Assembly (NCBI RefSeq): GCF_900115775.1
Contig: NZ_FOXS01000007.1
Location: 207,798-271,797, forward strand
DNA: 64,000 bases
Source of the DNA: Hymenobacter arizonensis
Lineage (GTDB): Bacteria > Bacteroidota > Bacteroidia > Cytophagales > Hymenobacteraceae
Direction of reading: 5' to 3'
This document shows positions 1 to 8,656 of this stretch, piece by piece (the first letter of the stretch is position 1; each line of letters opens with the position of its first letter). The notes under the pieces were generated by a model. It was not told the origin of the DNA and searched no databases. It saw only the letters and a program-made list of their open reading frames with translations. The position numbers and the translations under genes were made by a program.

Positions 1-401
1 ACGCCTTCAACCTGATGAACTACTTCGAGTTCGTGACCGACCGTTCGGTGTCGCTCCGGCTCGACCACCGCTTCGAAGGCTTGTTGCTGAACAGCATCCC
101 GGGCATCCGGGCCCTGAACTGGCGCCTGGTGGCCACGGCCAACATGCTCTACGGCGACTTGTCGAACGCCAACCGGGTACAGCCCCGGCGCGACCGGGAA
201 GGCCACGAGCTGCCCGGCATTCCCACCCTGGACAAGCAGCCGTACCTGGAAGCTGGCTACGGCGTCGAAAACATTTTCAAGTTTTTGCGGGTCGATTTCA
301 TTCATCGCGTCACCTACCGCGACCAGCCGGCTCGCATCACCTCGTTCTCGCCCGAACACCGCAACTTCGGCGTCAAGCTCAGCGCCCAGTTCCGGCTCTA
401 G
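1..401 (+). CDS. DUF5686-type outer membrane protein, C-terminal end only
   Basis: The frame is open from the window edge (codons in phase from position 3) to a TAG at 399-401, so only the last ~132 residues are present. They read as alternating strands rich in aromatic residues, with AFNLMNYFEF at the left edge and a final strand ending QFRL, the typical end of a Bacteroidota beta-barrel. The pattern matches the C-terminal barrel of the DUF5686/carboxypeptidase-regulatory-like family, surface or outer membrane proteins of unknown exact role. The internal ATG at position 15 is not the true start. A strong terminator follows 34 bp after the stop. The family call is from recognition of the sequence style and is fairly but not completely secure. 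Confidence 0.7.
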   Translation, partial: AFNLMNYFEFVTDRSVSLRLDHRFEGLLLNSIPGIRALNWRLVATANMLYGDLSNANRVQPRRDREGHELPGIPTLDKQPYLEAGYGVENIFKFLRVDFIHRVTYRDQPARITSFSPEHRNFGVKLSAQFRL

Positions 402-435
402 TCTTTTCGTCCAGCAGGCTTTGCCTTAACTTCAG

Positions 436-475
436 AGCCCATTGGTCGAAAGCCAGTGGGCTTTTTTGTTTTTTC
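436..475 (+). terminator. Rho-independent terminator after the DUF5686 gene
   Basis: A 10-bp stem (436-445 with 453-462, one T-G wobble) closes a 7-nt loop and runs straight into a T-rich tract to about 475. It ends the upstream transcription unit. It lies only 8 bp before the ATG at 484, so the next gene either has no room for its own leader or starts at a later codon. Confidence 0.85.
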
Positions 476-483
476 GGAACCAC

Positions 484-2529
484 ATGCAACACGTATCCAA
501 TCCGATTTCCAGCCAAGTGCCGGGCTGGGCAACGCGCAAGGGCCTAGGACGGCTTTTCAGCACGGGCCTGTTGCTGCTCGCCTTGCTGGCCAGCAGCCTA
601 AGCAGCCGGGCGGCCGTGCCCGAGGACACGCTGGCGGTGAACCCCGCTCAGCGGTCCATTTACATGGACGAAAACTACTACAGCGTGCTGGAAGACCCCA
701 CCGGGCGCCTCACCCTGGCCGACGTGCAAAGCCCCGCCCTGGCGGCGCGCTTCCAAAAGCTGCGGGGCTCCGGGCAGCCGCCCAACATTCAGCACCCCAG
801 CAGCACCTACTGGCTGCGCATCACCGTGCGCCACCCCGCCACCGAAACCGCTACCTGGTACCTCGAGCTCTACGACTCGCACATTGGCCGGGCGGTGTTC
901 TTCCGCCCCGTGGCCGATGCCGGCCTTGCCGGAGCTCCAGCCGCTTATGACAGTGTGGCCACCGGCGCCAGCCTGCCCTTCGCCACTCGCCCCCACCCCT
1001 ACAAAAACTTCCTGTTTGACCTGCCGCCCCGCCGGGGCCAAACCGCGACCTATTACCTGCGCCTGCGCTCCGATACCCGCACCAGCTTCCGGGCCATGCT
1101 GCATAGCAGCGACGGCCTCATTCCGGAGCTATCGGTGCAGTACTGGCTGCTGGGGGTGTTCTATGGCATCCTGTTTATCATGGTGCTCTACAACCTCATT
1201 CTGTTCTTCTTCCTGAAGGAGCAGACCTATTTCTCCTACGTGCTCTACGTGGTGAGCGGGGCCTTGCTTTTTCTGACCGAAGACGGGCTGGGCTTTCAGT
1301 ACCTGTGGGCCGGCTGGCCGGGGCTCAACCACTTCATTGGGGCGATAGCGCCGGTACTGCTGCTACTCACGTTCGCCCTCTACGCCAGCGGCTTTCTGGA
1401 CACGGCCTCGCGCCTGCCGGCGCTGCACCGCATCGGGCGCTGGGTGGTGGGGGTGAGTACAGCCCTGTTGGTGGTCGACGCAGCCGTGATTCACTCAGGT
1501 TTTAGCTTCTGGCTGTACCTGCTGCCGTATGGCTTGCTCTACTACATTGCCTACCAGGCCTACCGGAGCGGGCTGAAGCCGGCCCGCTACCTCTTGCTGG
1601 GCCAGGGCCTGGTGGCCAGCAGCCTGGCCTTCCTTATCATGCGTAAGCTGGGCATTGATTTCTACAACAATGCCTACACCGTATACAGCCTGTACGTGGC
1701 CTTTGTGGCCGAAGTAGTGGTATTGAGCTACGCCCTAGGCGAGAAAATCAAGGGCATCATGGATACCACCCTGCTCACCCAAAACCGCCTGCTGAAGCAG
1801 CTGCGCAAGAAGCACCAGGCCCAGGACCGGCTGGTAGAGCAGATGCGCGAAAACCAAGAGCTGAAAGACCACCTCAACACCGAGCTTGAGGCCCTGGTAA
1901 CCCAGCGCACGGCCGAGCTGCGCCGCCAGAACGACACGGTGGCCGCCCAAAACCGCGAGCTGCTCGAAGCCAATGGCCTGCTGGCCTTGCAGTCGGCCGC
2001 CATCGAGAAGCTCAACAGCGAGCTGAGCCGCGACCTGCACGCCGAGAAAGCCGCCCGCATTGAAGCCCGTGAAGTTGACTTCGGCGAGTTCAGCCAGATA
2101 TACCCCGACAAGGACGCCTGCCTCCGTTACTTAGCCGACCTGAAGTGGGCGCAGGGCGGCTACCGCTGCCGCAAGTGCGGCCACGAAAAAAGCTGTGAAG
2201 CCCGCGAGCCCCACGCCCGCCGCTGCACGCGCTGCCGCTACGTGGAGTCGGCCACGGCCGGCACCCTACTGCAAAAGTGCAAGTTCTCAATAGTGAAAGC
2301 ACTGTACGCCGTGTTCCTGCTGCACGCTCACAAAGGGAACTACTCGCCCGCCGAGCTGGCGCGCGTGTTGGAGCTACGGCAGGCCACGAGCTGGGCCTTT
2401 GCTCAAAAGGTGCTGGCGGCTTTGCAGCGCCGCCGCCTGGCTTCCGACTACGAAGACGGCGAGCCCTGGACTCACGTGCTGCTGGACGCCACAGCCGAAG
2501 CCGAATTGGCCGAAATTGAGGAGATGTAA
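484..2529 (+). CDS. 7TMR-DISM membrane protein fused to an IS1595-type zinc ribbon
   Basis: A 681-residue protein. An N-terminal signal segment (to about residue 45) is followed by an extracellular 7TMR-DISMED2-like beta domain (about 60-190), seven membrane helices (about 220-425) and a long cytoplasmic coiled coil (about 430-535). The C-terminal part holds two CxxC pairs (C562/C565 and C581/C584) inside a module that reads as the zinc ribbon and following helices of IS1595-type transposases. There is no DDE catalytic domain and no kinase, cyclase or GGDEF output. I infer a signalling receptor whose output is a zinc-ribbon nucleic-acid- or protein-binding module. Start: ATG 484 sits almost on the preceding terminator; GTG 517 (VPGWATRKG...) would give a more typical signal peptide and is a real alternative. 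Conserved frame to the stop, no frameshift. Confidence 0.75.
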   Translation: MQHVSNPISSQVPGWATRKGLGRLFSTGLLLLALLASSLSSRAAVPEDTLAVNPAQRSIYMDENYYSVLEDPTGRLTLADVQSPALAARFQKLRGSGQPPNIQHPSSTYWLRITVRHPATETATWYLELYDSHIGRAVFFRPVADAGLAGAPAAYDSVATGASLPFATRPHPYKNFLFDLPPRRGQTATYYLRLRSDTRTSFRAMLHSSDGLIPELSVQYWLLGVFYGILFIMVLYNLILFFFLKEQTYFSYVLYVVSGALLFLTEDGLGFQYLWAGWPGLNHFIGAIAPVLLLLTFALYASGFLDTASRLPALHRIGRWVVGVSTALLVVDAAVIHSGFSFWLYLLPYGLLYYIAYQAYRSGLKPARYLLLGQGLVASSLAFLIMRKLGIDFYNNAYTVYSLYVAFVAEVVVLSYALGEKIKGIMDTTLLTQNRLLKQLRKKHQAQDRLVEQMRENQELKDHLNTELEALVTQRTAELRRQNDTVAAQNRELLEANGLLALQSAAIEKLNSELSRDLHAEKAARIEAREVDFGEFSQIYPDKDACLRYLADLKWAQGGYRCRKCGHEKSCEAREPHARRCTRCRYVESATAGTLLQKCKFSIVKALYAVFLLHAHKGNYSPAELARVLELRQATSWAFAQKVLAALQRRRLASDYEDGEPWTHVLLDATAEAELAEIEEM

Positions 2530-2887
2530 ACGGTCCGATTTGGTCCAAAAAGCTCCGGTAACGTTTGCGATAATGCGTGCCCTTTCATTCGGCCTTGGCA
2601 TGTATTCTGACCAGTATTTGAGGCGCGTAGACGGGGCACAGCATTTTTTGTGAATTATTTTTCACTTAACTGCACTTTTTTTCGTTGTTTTTTAGCCTGC
2701 GAAGTGAAAACATCAAAATGCGGGAATAGAATAGACAAGGCCTAAACCACACTTTTTGTGTGTGCAGCAAGCGTATAACACTATGGAGGCTTAAGCGCAA
2801 AAACAGCCAAAACACCCGTTCTAAGGGCTTTTCCGAATTGCGTTTGCCAAACACGTTCATATACATTTGGGCAACACTTCCCGCCCA
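2530..2887. other. Intergenic, 358 bp, AT-richer leader of the glucan locus
   Basis: No convincing gene. The base composition drops clearly below that of the flanking genes around 2640-2870. The only site I can support is a promoter-like -7 box at 2862-2869 just before the GH3 gene; reading frames on either strand here are short or extend antisense through the GH3 gene. Confidence 0.5.
2862..2869 (+). promoter_or_regulatory. Candidate Bacteroidota promoter (-7 box) for the glucan locus
   Basis: TACATTTG matches the Bacteroidota -7 consensus TAnnTTTG. An ATTG at 2837-2840 is spaced 21 nt upstream, near the usual -33 position, but is a weak match to TTTG. Transcription would begin about 2876, leaving a very short leader before ATG 2888. 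Confidence 0.4.
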
Positions 2888-5392
2888 ATGTCCGTGTTTC
2901 GAGCTCTCCCCACTCTCCTTTCGACGGAGAAAATCCGTCCGTTGCCAACGGCTCCTGGTGTGCCCTTTGGCTGGCGCAAGCTGCTGCTGGCCCTGCCCCT
3001 TTTGGCAGCCTGCCAGCGAGGAGTAGTCCCTGGCGCCACCATCACTGCTGCTGCCGCACCCATAACCAGCGCACCCGTAGCAGCCGCAACAGCTGCGGCC
3101 TTTAGCCCGCGCGTGCAACAGCTGCTGGCGCAGATGACGCTGGAGGAGAAAATTGGGCAGATGACCCAACTCAACATTTCGGTGATAAATACCACCGGAG
3201 TGCAAAAAGACGTAGTGCTGGACTCGGCCAAAGCCGCTAAGCTGGTTCGGGAATTTCATATTGGCTCCTTCCTGAACGGCGAGGCTGTGCCCGCGGCCCA
3301 GTGGGTGCGCTACTCGGCCGCGCTGCAGCGCATTGCCCTGCGCGAGTCGCGGCTGAAGGTGCCCATTATCTATGGCATCGACCACATGCACGGGGCGAGC
3401 TACGTGGCGGGCACGGCCATTTTTCCGCACAACATCAACCTCGGCGCCACCTTCAACCCGGAGCTGGCTCGCCAAACGGCCCGCGCCACCGTGCTGGAGT
3501 CGGCCGACCTAGGCCACCACTGGGTGTTTGCGCCAGTGCTGGACCTGGGGGTGAACGCCTACTGGCCCCGCTTCTACGAAACCTACGGCGAAGACCCGCT
3601 GGTAGCCTCCCGCCTGGGCGCCGCCTTTGTGCGCGAGCTGCAGAACAACACCGAAATCGCCCCTTACAAAGTGGCCGGCTCGGGCAAGCATTTCATAGGC
3701 TACTCCGACCCCCGCAACGGCTGGGACCGCACCAACGCCCTCATTCCCGACCAGCGGATGCAGGAGTTTTTCCGGCCTTCGTTTCAGGCTGCAATCGATT
3801 CCGGCCTGAAATCCATCATGATTAACTCGGGCGAAATCAACGGTGAGCCGGTGCACGCGTCGCGGGCCATTCTCACGGATTTGCTGCGCGACCAGATGGG
3901 TTTCAAAGGCGTAGCCGTGACCGACTGGGAAGACATTATCCGGCTGGTGCGCATTCAGAAAGTGGCCGCCAATGAGAAGGAAGCCACCTGGATGGCCATC
4001 GACGCCGGCGTGGACATGGCCATGACACCCTACACCACCACCTTCTGCCGCCTGGTGAAAGAGCTAGTTCAGGAAGGCCGCCTCACGGAGGCGCGCATCG
4101 ACCTTTCGGCGGGCCGCGTGCTGCAGATGAAGGACGAAATCGGCTTGTTTGAAAACCCCATGCCCCGCGCCGACCGCCTCTCCCGCGTCGGCGACCCCGC
4201 CCTGCGCGCCCAGGCCGTAGAGGCCGCCCGGCAGTCGTTGGTGCTGCTCAAAAACGACAAGCAGGCCCTGCCCCTGGCCCCGGCCCGCGTGAAGCGGCTG
4301 CTGGTGGTGGGTCCCTCGGCCGAGTCGCGCGCCAACCTTGCGGGCGGCTGGACGCTGGCCTGGCAGGGCCGCCCGGAAGACGCCTACCCCAAAGACGTGC
4401 CCACCCTGGTGGAAGCCCTGCGCAAGGAATACCCCAACGCCAAAGTAGAAACCCTTCCCTACCGCGATGCCAAAGGCAAGATGCAATTGACCAGCATTGC
4501 GGCGGCGGCCAAACAGGCCGATGCCATTGTGCTGGCCTTGGGCGAGCGCCCCTACACCGAAGGCCTGGGCAATACCTCGGACCTGACCCTGCCCGACGAC
4601 CAGCAGCAGCTAACCCGGGCGGCGCAGGCCAGCGGCAAGCCCACGGTACTCGTGGTGATTGGCGGCCGGCCCGGCATTATTCGGAGCGTGGCCGATAAGT
4701 CGACGGCCATCATTTGGGCGGGGCTGCCGGGGTACGGCGGGGGCACGGCCCTGGCCGAAGTCATCAGCGGCAAGACCAACCCGAGCGGCAAGCTGCCTTT
4801 CACTTACCCGCAGTTTGCGGGCCACATCTCGAACTACCACCACGACAACAACGAGAACAGTCTCGACCTGAGCGACTTCGGCGCCGGCTTCGAGCAGCGC
4901 GGCCCCAAGTATAAAAGCTCCATGCTCACGGAGTTTGGCGAGGGCCTGAGCTACACCACTTACGCTTACTCGGGGCTGGCCCTGAGCGACTCCATCATCA
5001 GCGGGCAAGGTGGCAAGCTGCGGGCCACGGTGCGCGTAGCCAACACCGGCACCCGCGCCGGCCAGGAAGCCGTGCTCTGGTTTCTGACCGACGAGGTAGG
5101 CCGCATTGCCCGCCCGGTGCGCATGCTCAAGCACTTCGATAAGCAAGCCTTTGCCGTGGGCCAGGCCCGCGACATGGCCTTCGACATCGACCCCCTGCGC
5201 GACCTGAGCTACCCCGACGGCCAGGGCCGCCCCCAGCTGGAAAACGGCTGGTACACCCTGCGCGTGGGCTCCCAAACCGTCCGCTTCCGCTACGCGGGTG
5301 GGCCGGTGGCCAGCACCACTACGGCTCCGGCCGGCGCTACCGGCGCCGTGCTACCAGCGTCCCGCACTGCTCAGCCCGGAGCACCCAAGTAG
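2888..5392 (+). CDS. bglX: GH3 beta-glucosidase, lipoprotein
   Basis: An 834-residue glycoside hydrolase family 3 enzyme that would release glucose from beta-glucan oligosaccharides. The signal peptide is long and ends in a lipobox LLAAC (C42), so the enzyme is probably lipid-anchored, facing the periplasm or cell surface. The (alpha/beta)8 domain carries KHFIGYS and the nucleophile motif VTDWED with D346; the alpha/beta sandwich domain (about 440-660) and a fibronectin III-like C-terminal domain (about 710-790) follow, the full BglX layout. Start: ATG 2888 gives a normal signal peptide; an in-frame TTG at 2867 overlaps the -7 box and is unlikely. It is the first gene of a co-directional run with SusC, SusD and two GH16 enzymes, which supports a role in laminarin or mixed-linkage glucan use. 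The symbol is by family, not proven orthology. Confidence 0.9.
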   Translation: MSVFRALPTLLSTEKIRPLPTAPGVPFGWRKLLLALPLLAACQRGVVPGATITAAAAPITSAPVAAATAAAFSPRVQQLLAQMTLEEKIGQMTQLNISVINTTGVQKDVVLDSAKAAKLVREFHIGSFLNGEAVPAAQWVRYSAALQRIALRESRLKVPIIYGIDHMHGASYVAGTAIFPHNINLGATFNPELARQTARATVLESADLGHHWVFAPVLDLGVNAYWPRFYETYGEDPLVASRLGAAFVRELQNNTEIAPYKVAGSGKHFIGYSDPRNGWDRTNALIPDQRMQEFFRPSFQAAIDSGLKSIMINSGEINGEPVHASRAILTDLLRDQMGFKGVAVTDWEDIIRLVRIQKVAANEKEATWMAIDAGVDMAMTPYTTTFCRLVKELVQEGRLTEARIDLSAGRVLQMKDEIGLFENPMPRADRLSRVGDPALRAQAVEAARQSLVLLKNDKQALPLAPARVKRLLVVGPSAESRANLAGGWTLAWQGRPEDAYPKDVPTLVEALRKEYPNAKVETLPYRDAKGKMQLTSIAAAAKQADAIVLALGERPYTEGLGNTSDLTLPDDQQQLTRAAQASGKPTVLVVIGGRPGIIRSVADKSTAIIWAGLPGYGGGTALAEVISGKTNPSGKLPFTYPQFAGHISNYHHDNNENSLDLSDFGAGFEQRGPKYKSSMLTEFGEGLSYTTYAYSGLALSDSIISGQGGKLRATVRVANTGTRAGQEAVLWFLTDEVGRIARPVRMLKHFDKQAFAVGQARDMAFDIDPLRDLSYPDGQGRPQLENGWYTLRVGSQTVRFRYAGGPVASTTTAPAGATGAVLPASRTAQPGAPK

Positions 5393-5455
5393 CCCGGACC
5401 GCCTTCTCCGAATTCAAACTTTTCACCATTCGCTTACCTCTTCACACTTCCCACC

Positions 5456-8400
5456 ATGAAGCGAAATCTTTACTTTAATGCGCTGGTACGCCGCACTGCG
5501 GTGGTGCTGGCGTGCGGGCTGCCTGCCCTGGCAGTGGCAGCCCCAACTGGGCCTGAATTGCTGCTGGCCCGCCCCGTGGCCGACGTGCCCGTATCGGGCC
5601 GCGTGGTTGGGCCCGACGGCGTGGGCCTGCCCGGCGTGACGGTGCTGGTGCGCGGCACTAGCTTGGGCACCAGCACGAGCCCTGATGGCTCGTTCAGCCT
5701 GACGGCTCCGGAAGGCAGCACGCTGGTCTTCAGTTTTGTGGGTTTCACTACCCAAACGATTGTGGCGGCGGCCAACTTGGGCGCGGTCAACATTACGCTG
5801 AAAGAAGATGCCCAGAAGCTGAACGAAGTGGTGGTGGTGGGCTACGGCACCCAGCAACGCGGCAGCGTGACAGGCGCAGTGTCGTCGGTTTCGGCGCGGG
5901 ATATTGCCACGCAGCCGGTGGCCGATGCCACGCAGGCCCTGCAGGGCCGGGCCGCGGGCGTCACGGTGACGTCGAACGGCGGCGCCCCGGGCGGCGCGGC
6001 GGGCACGTCCATCCGGGTGCGGGGCATCACCTCGGCCGGCAATAACAACCCGCTGTACGTGGTGGACGGCTTTCCGCTGCCCGAGGGCGGCGACAACCAG
6101 CTGAACGCCATCAGCCCCAACGACATTGAAACCATTGACATTCTGAAGGATGCCTCGGCCACAGCCATCTACGGCGTGCGGGCTGCTAATGGCGTGGTGC
6201 TCATCACCACCAAGCGGGGCAAGGCCGGCGTTTCGACCATCAACGTGGATGCCTACCGCGGCGTGCAGCAGGTGTGGCGCAAGCTGGACCTGCTGAATGC
6301 CAAGGAGTACGCGGTTATCAACAACGAAAACCGCATTGCGGGCAACGAGCCCATAGTGGTGCCCGCCTTGCGTAACCCCGAAGCCCTGGGCGAAGGCACC
6401 AACTGGCAAGACGAGGTATTCCGCCGAGCGGCCATTCAGAACTACGCCATGTCGGCCACGGGGGGCAGCGAGAAGGCCCGCTTCGCGGTGTCGGGCAGCT
6501 ATTTCCAGCAGGACGGCACCATCATCGGGTCGCAGTTTGAGCGCTTTACGCTGCGCGCTAATGGCGACCTGCAAGTAAACAAGATGCTGAAGCTGGGCAG
6601 TAACATTGCCCTCACCAACCTCAACGACCGGCAGGTGAACACCGGCGGCGGCAACGATGGCGAACGCAACAACGAGTACGGCACCGTGCAGCACATGCTG
6701 CGCATTCCGGCCACCATTCCGGTGTTCCGGCCCGACGGCGGCTATTATGAGCCGCGGGGCCAACAAGACAACTTCGTGGAGGAGAACCCCGTGGTAGCCG
6801 CCACCCTTACCAACCAGAAGTTTGTGCGGAACCGGGCTCTCACCACGTTTTTCGCGGAGCTGGAGCCCGTGAAAGGCCTGCGCTTCCGCACCAACGTGGG
6901 CGCCGACCTCATTTTCAACAACTTCAACTCCTTCCGGCCTTCGGTAGCGGAATTGAGAGTGCAGCGTGTGGACAATACCAGCGGAACCCCGGTCACTGTC
7001 ACCGACACCTACTCGACCCGCTACAACCAAGCCGGCGCGTCGGCCACGTCGGACTACAACACCAGCTACCTCATCGAGAACACGGCAACGTACGACCACC
7101 TCTTCGCCGACAAGCACCAGGTGACCGTGCTGCTGGGCCAGTCGGCGCAGGTTATCAATACCCAAAACGTGCAGGCGTATCGCACGGGCTACCTGCGCAA
7201 CGACCTGCAGGTAATCAACTCCGGCCCCATCAACACGCTGCTGGCCAACGGGGGCAACATCACCCCTCGCCAAAGCATTGCCAGCTACTTCAGCCGCGTC
7301 AACTACGAGTTTGCCGGCAAGTACCTGTTCTCGGCCATTGCCCGCTACGACGGCATCAGCAGCTTCCCGCCCGGCGATAAGTTCGGCTTCTTCCCGGGGG
7401 TGTCGGCGGGCTGGCGCATTTCGGAAGAGGACTTTTTGAAAGGCAACCGCACCATCAGCAACCTGAAGCTGCGCGTGGGCTACGGCCGGGTGGGCAACCC
7501 CAACAACGCGGGCCGCTTTGCTTACCTGTTCGCCATCAACTCGGGCATTCAGTACCCCTTCGGTAGCGCCGGCACTATCTCGAACGGGGCCGCCCCCACC
7601 CGCCTGCCCAACCCCGATTTGCGCTGGGAGAATAACAACCAAGCTAACTTCGGCATCGACTTTGGCTTCCTCGACAACCGCTTCGAGGGCAGCATCGACA
7701 TTTACGACCGCACCTCGCCCAACCTGATTGCGCCGGTGCCAGTGTCGCTGGTGTCGGGCACGTTTGAGCCCGTGAACCGCAACGCGGCTTCGGCCTACAA
7801 CCGCGGCATCGACTTCTCCTTCACCTCGCGCAACATTCAGGGCAGCGGCACCGCCCTGAACTGGTCGACCACCCTGAACGTGTCGGCCTACAAAACCGAG
7901 CTGGAAAAGCTGGGCGTGGGCTACCCCTACGACGGTCTGAGGGGCCTGAGCGGCGTGATAGTGCGTTACGACGAGGGCCAGGCCTTCGGCTCCTTCTTTG
8001 GCTTCCAGGCCGATGGCCTTTTCCAAACGCCGGAAGACGTGAAGAACCACGCCATCCAGGGCGGCGCCGCCCCCGGCGACATCCGCTTCCGCGACATCAA
8101 CAACGACGGCATCATCAACGCCGACGACCGTACCTACATCGGCAACCCCAACCCCAAGTTCACCTACGGCATCAACAACACGGTGAGCTGGATGGGCTTC
8201 GACCTGAACGTGTTTCTGCAGGGCTCGCAGGGCAACAAAATCTACAACCAGAACCGCTACCTGCTGGAAAGCCCTTTGTATGGCAATAGCAGCGGCAGCA
8301 CCCGCGTGCTGGGCCGCTGGACCGGCCCTGGCACCAGCAACGACGTGCCCCGCGCCGTGGCCGGCGACCCCAACACCAACCTGCGCGTGAGCAGCTACTA

Positions 8401-8635
8401 CGTGGAAGATGGCTCCTACATGCGCATCAAAACCCTGACGCTGGGCTACAGCCTCCCCAAAAGCCTGACGGACAAAGTAGGCGGCAAGCAGGTACGGGTG
8501 TACGTGAGCGGCCAGAACCTGCTGACCCTGACCAAGTACTCCGGCTACGACCCCGAAGTGGGCGCCCGCGGCGTGGACCTGGGCGTGTACCCCCAGCCCC
8601 GCGTGTTCCTGGCCGGCCTGAACCTTGGTTTTTAA
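5456..8635 (+). CDS. SusC/RagA-type TonB-dependent outer membrane transporter
   Basis: A 1059-residue TonB-linked outer membrane protein that would import glycan fragments into the periplasm. A signal peptide (to about residue 29) is followed by a CarboxypepD_reg-like domain (about 45-120, VSGRVVGPDGVGLPGVTV), a plug domain beginning NEVVVVGYGTQQRGSV (about 125-235) and a long beta-barrel that ends in an aromatic residue (GLNLGF). Length and order are standard for the SusC family. ATG 5456 is preceded by 63 bp after the GH3 stop and SusD starts 21 bp after its stop, so the three are probably one transcript. With SusD it should form the SusCD pedal-bin transporter. Substrate is inferred from the flanking GH3 and GH16 enzymes to be a beta-glucan. 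Confidence 0.95.
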   Translation: MKRNLYFNALVRRTAVVLACGLPALAVAAPTGPELLLARPVADVPVSGRVVGPDGVGLPGVTVLVRGTSLGTSTSPDGSFSLTAPEGSTLVFSFVGFTTQTIVAAANLGAVNITLKEDAQKLNEVVVVGYGTQQRGSVTGAVSSVSARDIATQPVADATQALQGRAAGVTVTSNGGAPGGAAGTSIRVRGITSAGNNNPLYVVDGFPLPEGGDNQLNAISPNDIETIDILKDASATAIYGVRAANGVVLITTKRGKAGVSTINVDAYRGVQQVWRKLDLLNAKEYAVINNENRIAGNEPIVVPALRNPEALGEGTNWQDEVFRRAAIQNYAMSATGGSEKARFAVSGSYFQQDGTIIGSQFERFTLRANGDLQVNKMLKLGSNIALTNLNDRQVNTGGGNDGERNNEYGTVQHMLRIPATIPVFRPDGGYYEPRGQQDNFVEENPVVAATLTNQKFVRNRALTTFFAELEPVKGLRFRTNVGADLIFNNFNSFRPSVAELRVQRVDNTSGTPVTVTDTYSTRYNQAGASATSDYNTSYLIENTATYDHLFADKHQVTVLLGQSAQVINTQNVQAYRTGYLRNDLQVINSGPINTLLANGGNITPRQSIASYFSRVNYEFAGKYLFSAIARYDGISSFPPGDKFGFFPGVSAGWRISEEDFLKGNRTISNLKLRVGYGRVGNPNNAGRFAYLFAINSGIQYPFGSAGTISNGAAPTRLPNPDLRWENNNQANFGIDFGFLDNRFEGSIDIYDRTSPNLIAPVPVSLVSGTFEPVNRNAASAYNRGIDFSFTSRNIQGSGTALNWSTTLNVSAYKTELEKLGVGYPYDGLRGLSGVIVRYDEGQAFGSFFGFQADGLFQTPEDVKNHAIQGGAAPGDIRFRDINNDGIINADDRTYIGNPNPKFTYGINNTVSWMGFDLNVFLQGSQGNKIYNQNRYLLESPLYGNSSGSTRVLGRWTGPGTSNDVPRAVAGDPNTNLRVSSYYVEDGSYMRIKTLTLGYSLPKSLTDKVGGKQVRVYVSGQNLLTLTKYSGYDPEVGARGVDLGVYPQPRVFLAGLNLGF

Positions 8636-8656
8636 TCTTCTAAACGACTCAACGAG

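Noticed and set aside
2085..2526. IS1595-type insertion sequence
   Set aside because: Only the zinc ribbon and adjacent helices are present, fused in frame to a sensor; no DDE domain or terminal inverted repeats.
5423..8050. Long open frame (875 codons) on the minus strand opposite the SusC gene
   Set aside because: It is a by-product of GC-rich codon use in SusC; its translation is Val/His/Arg-rich with no family likeness, and SusC is unmistakable on the other strand.
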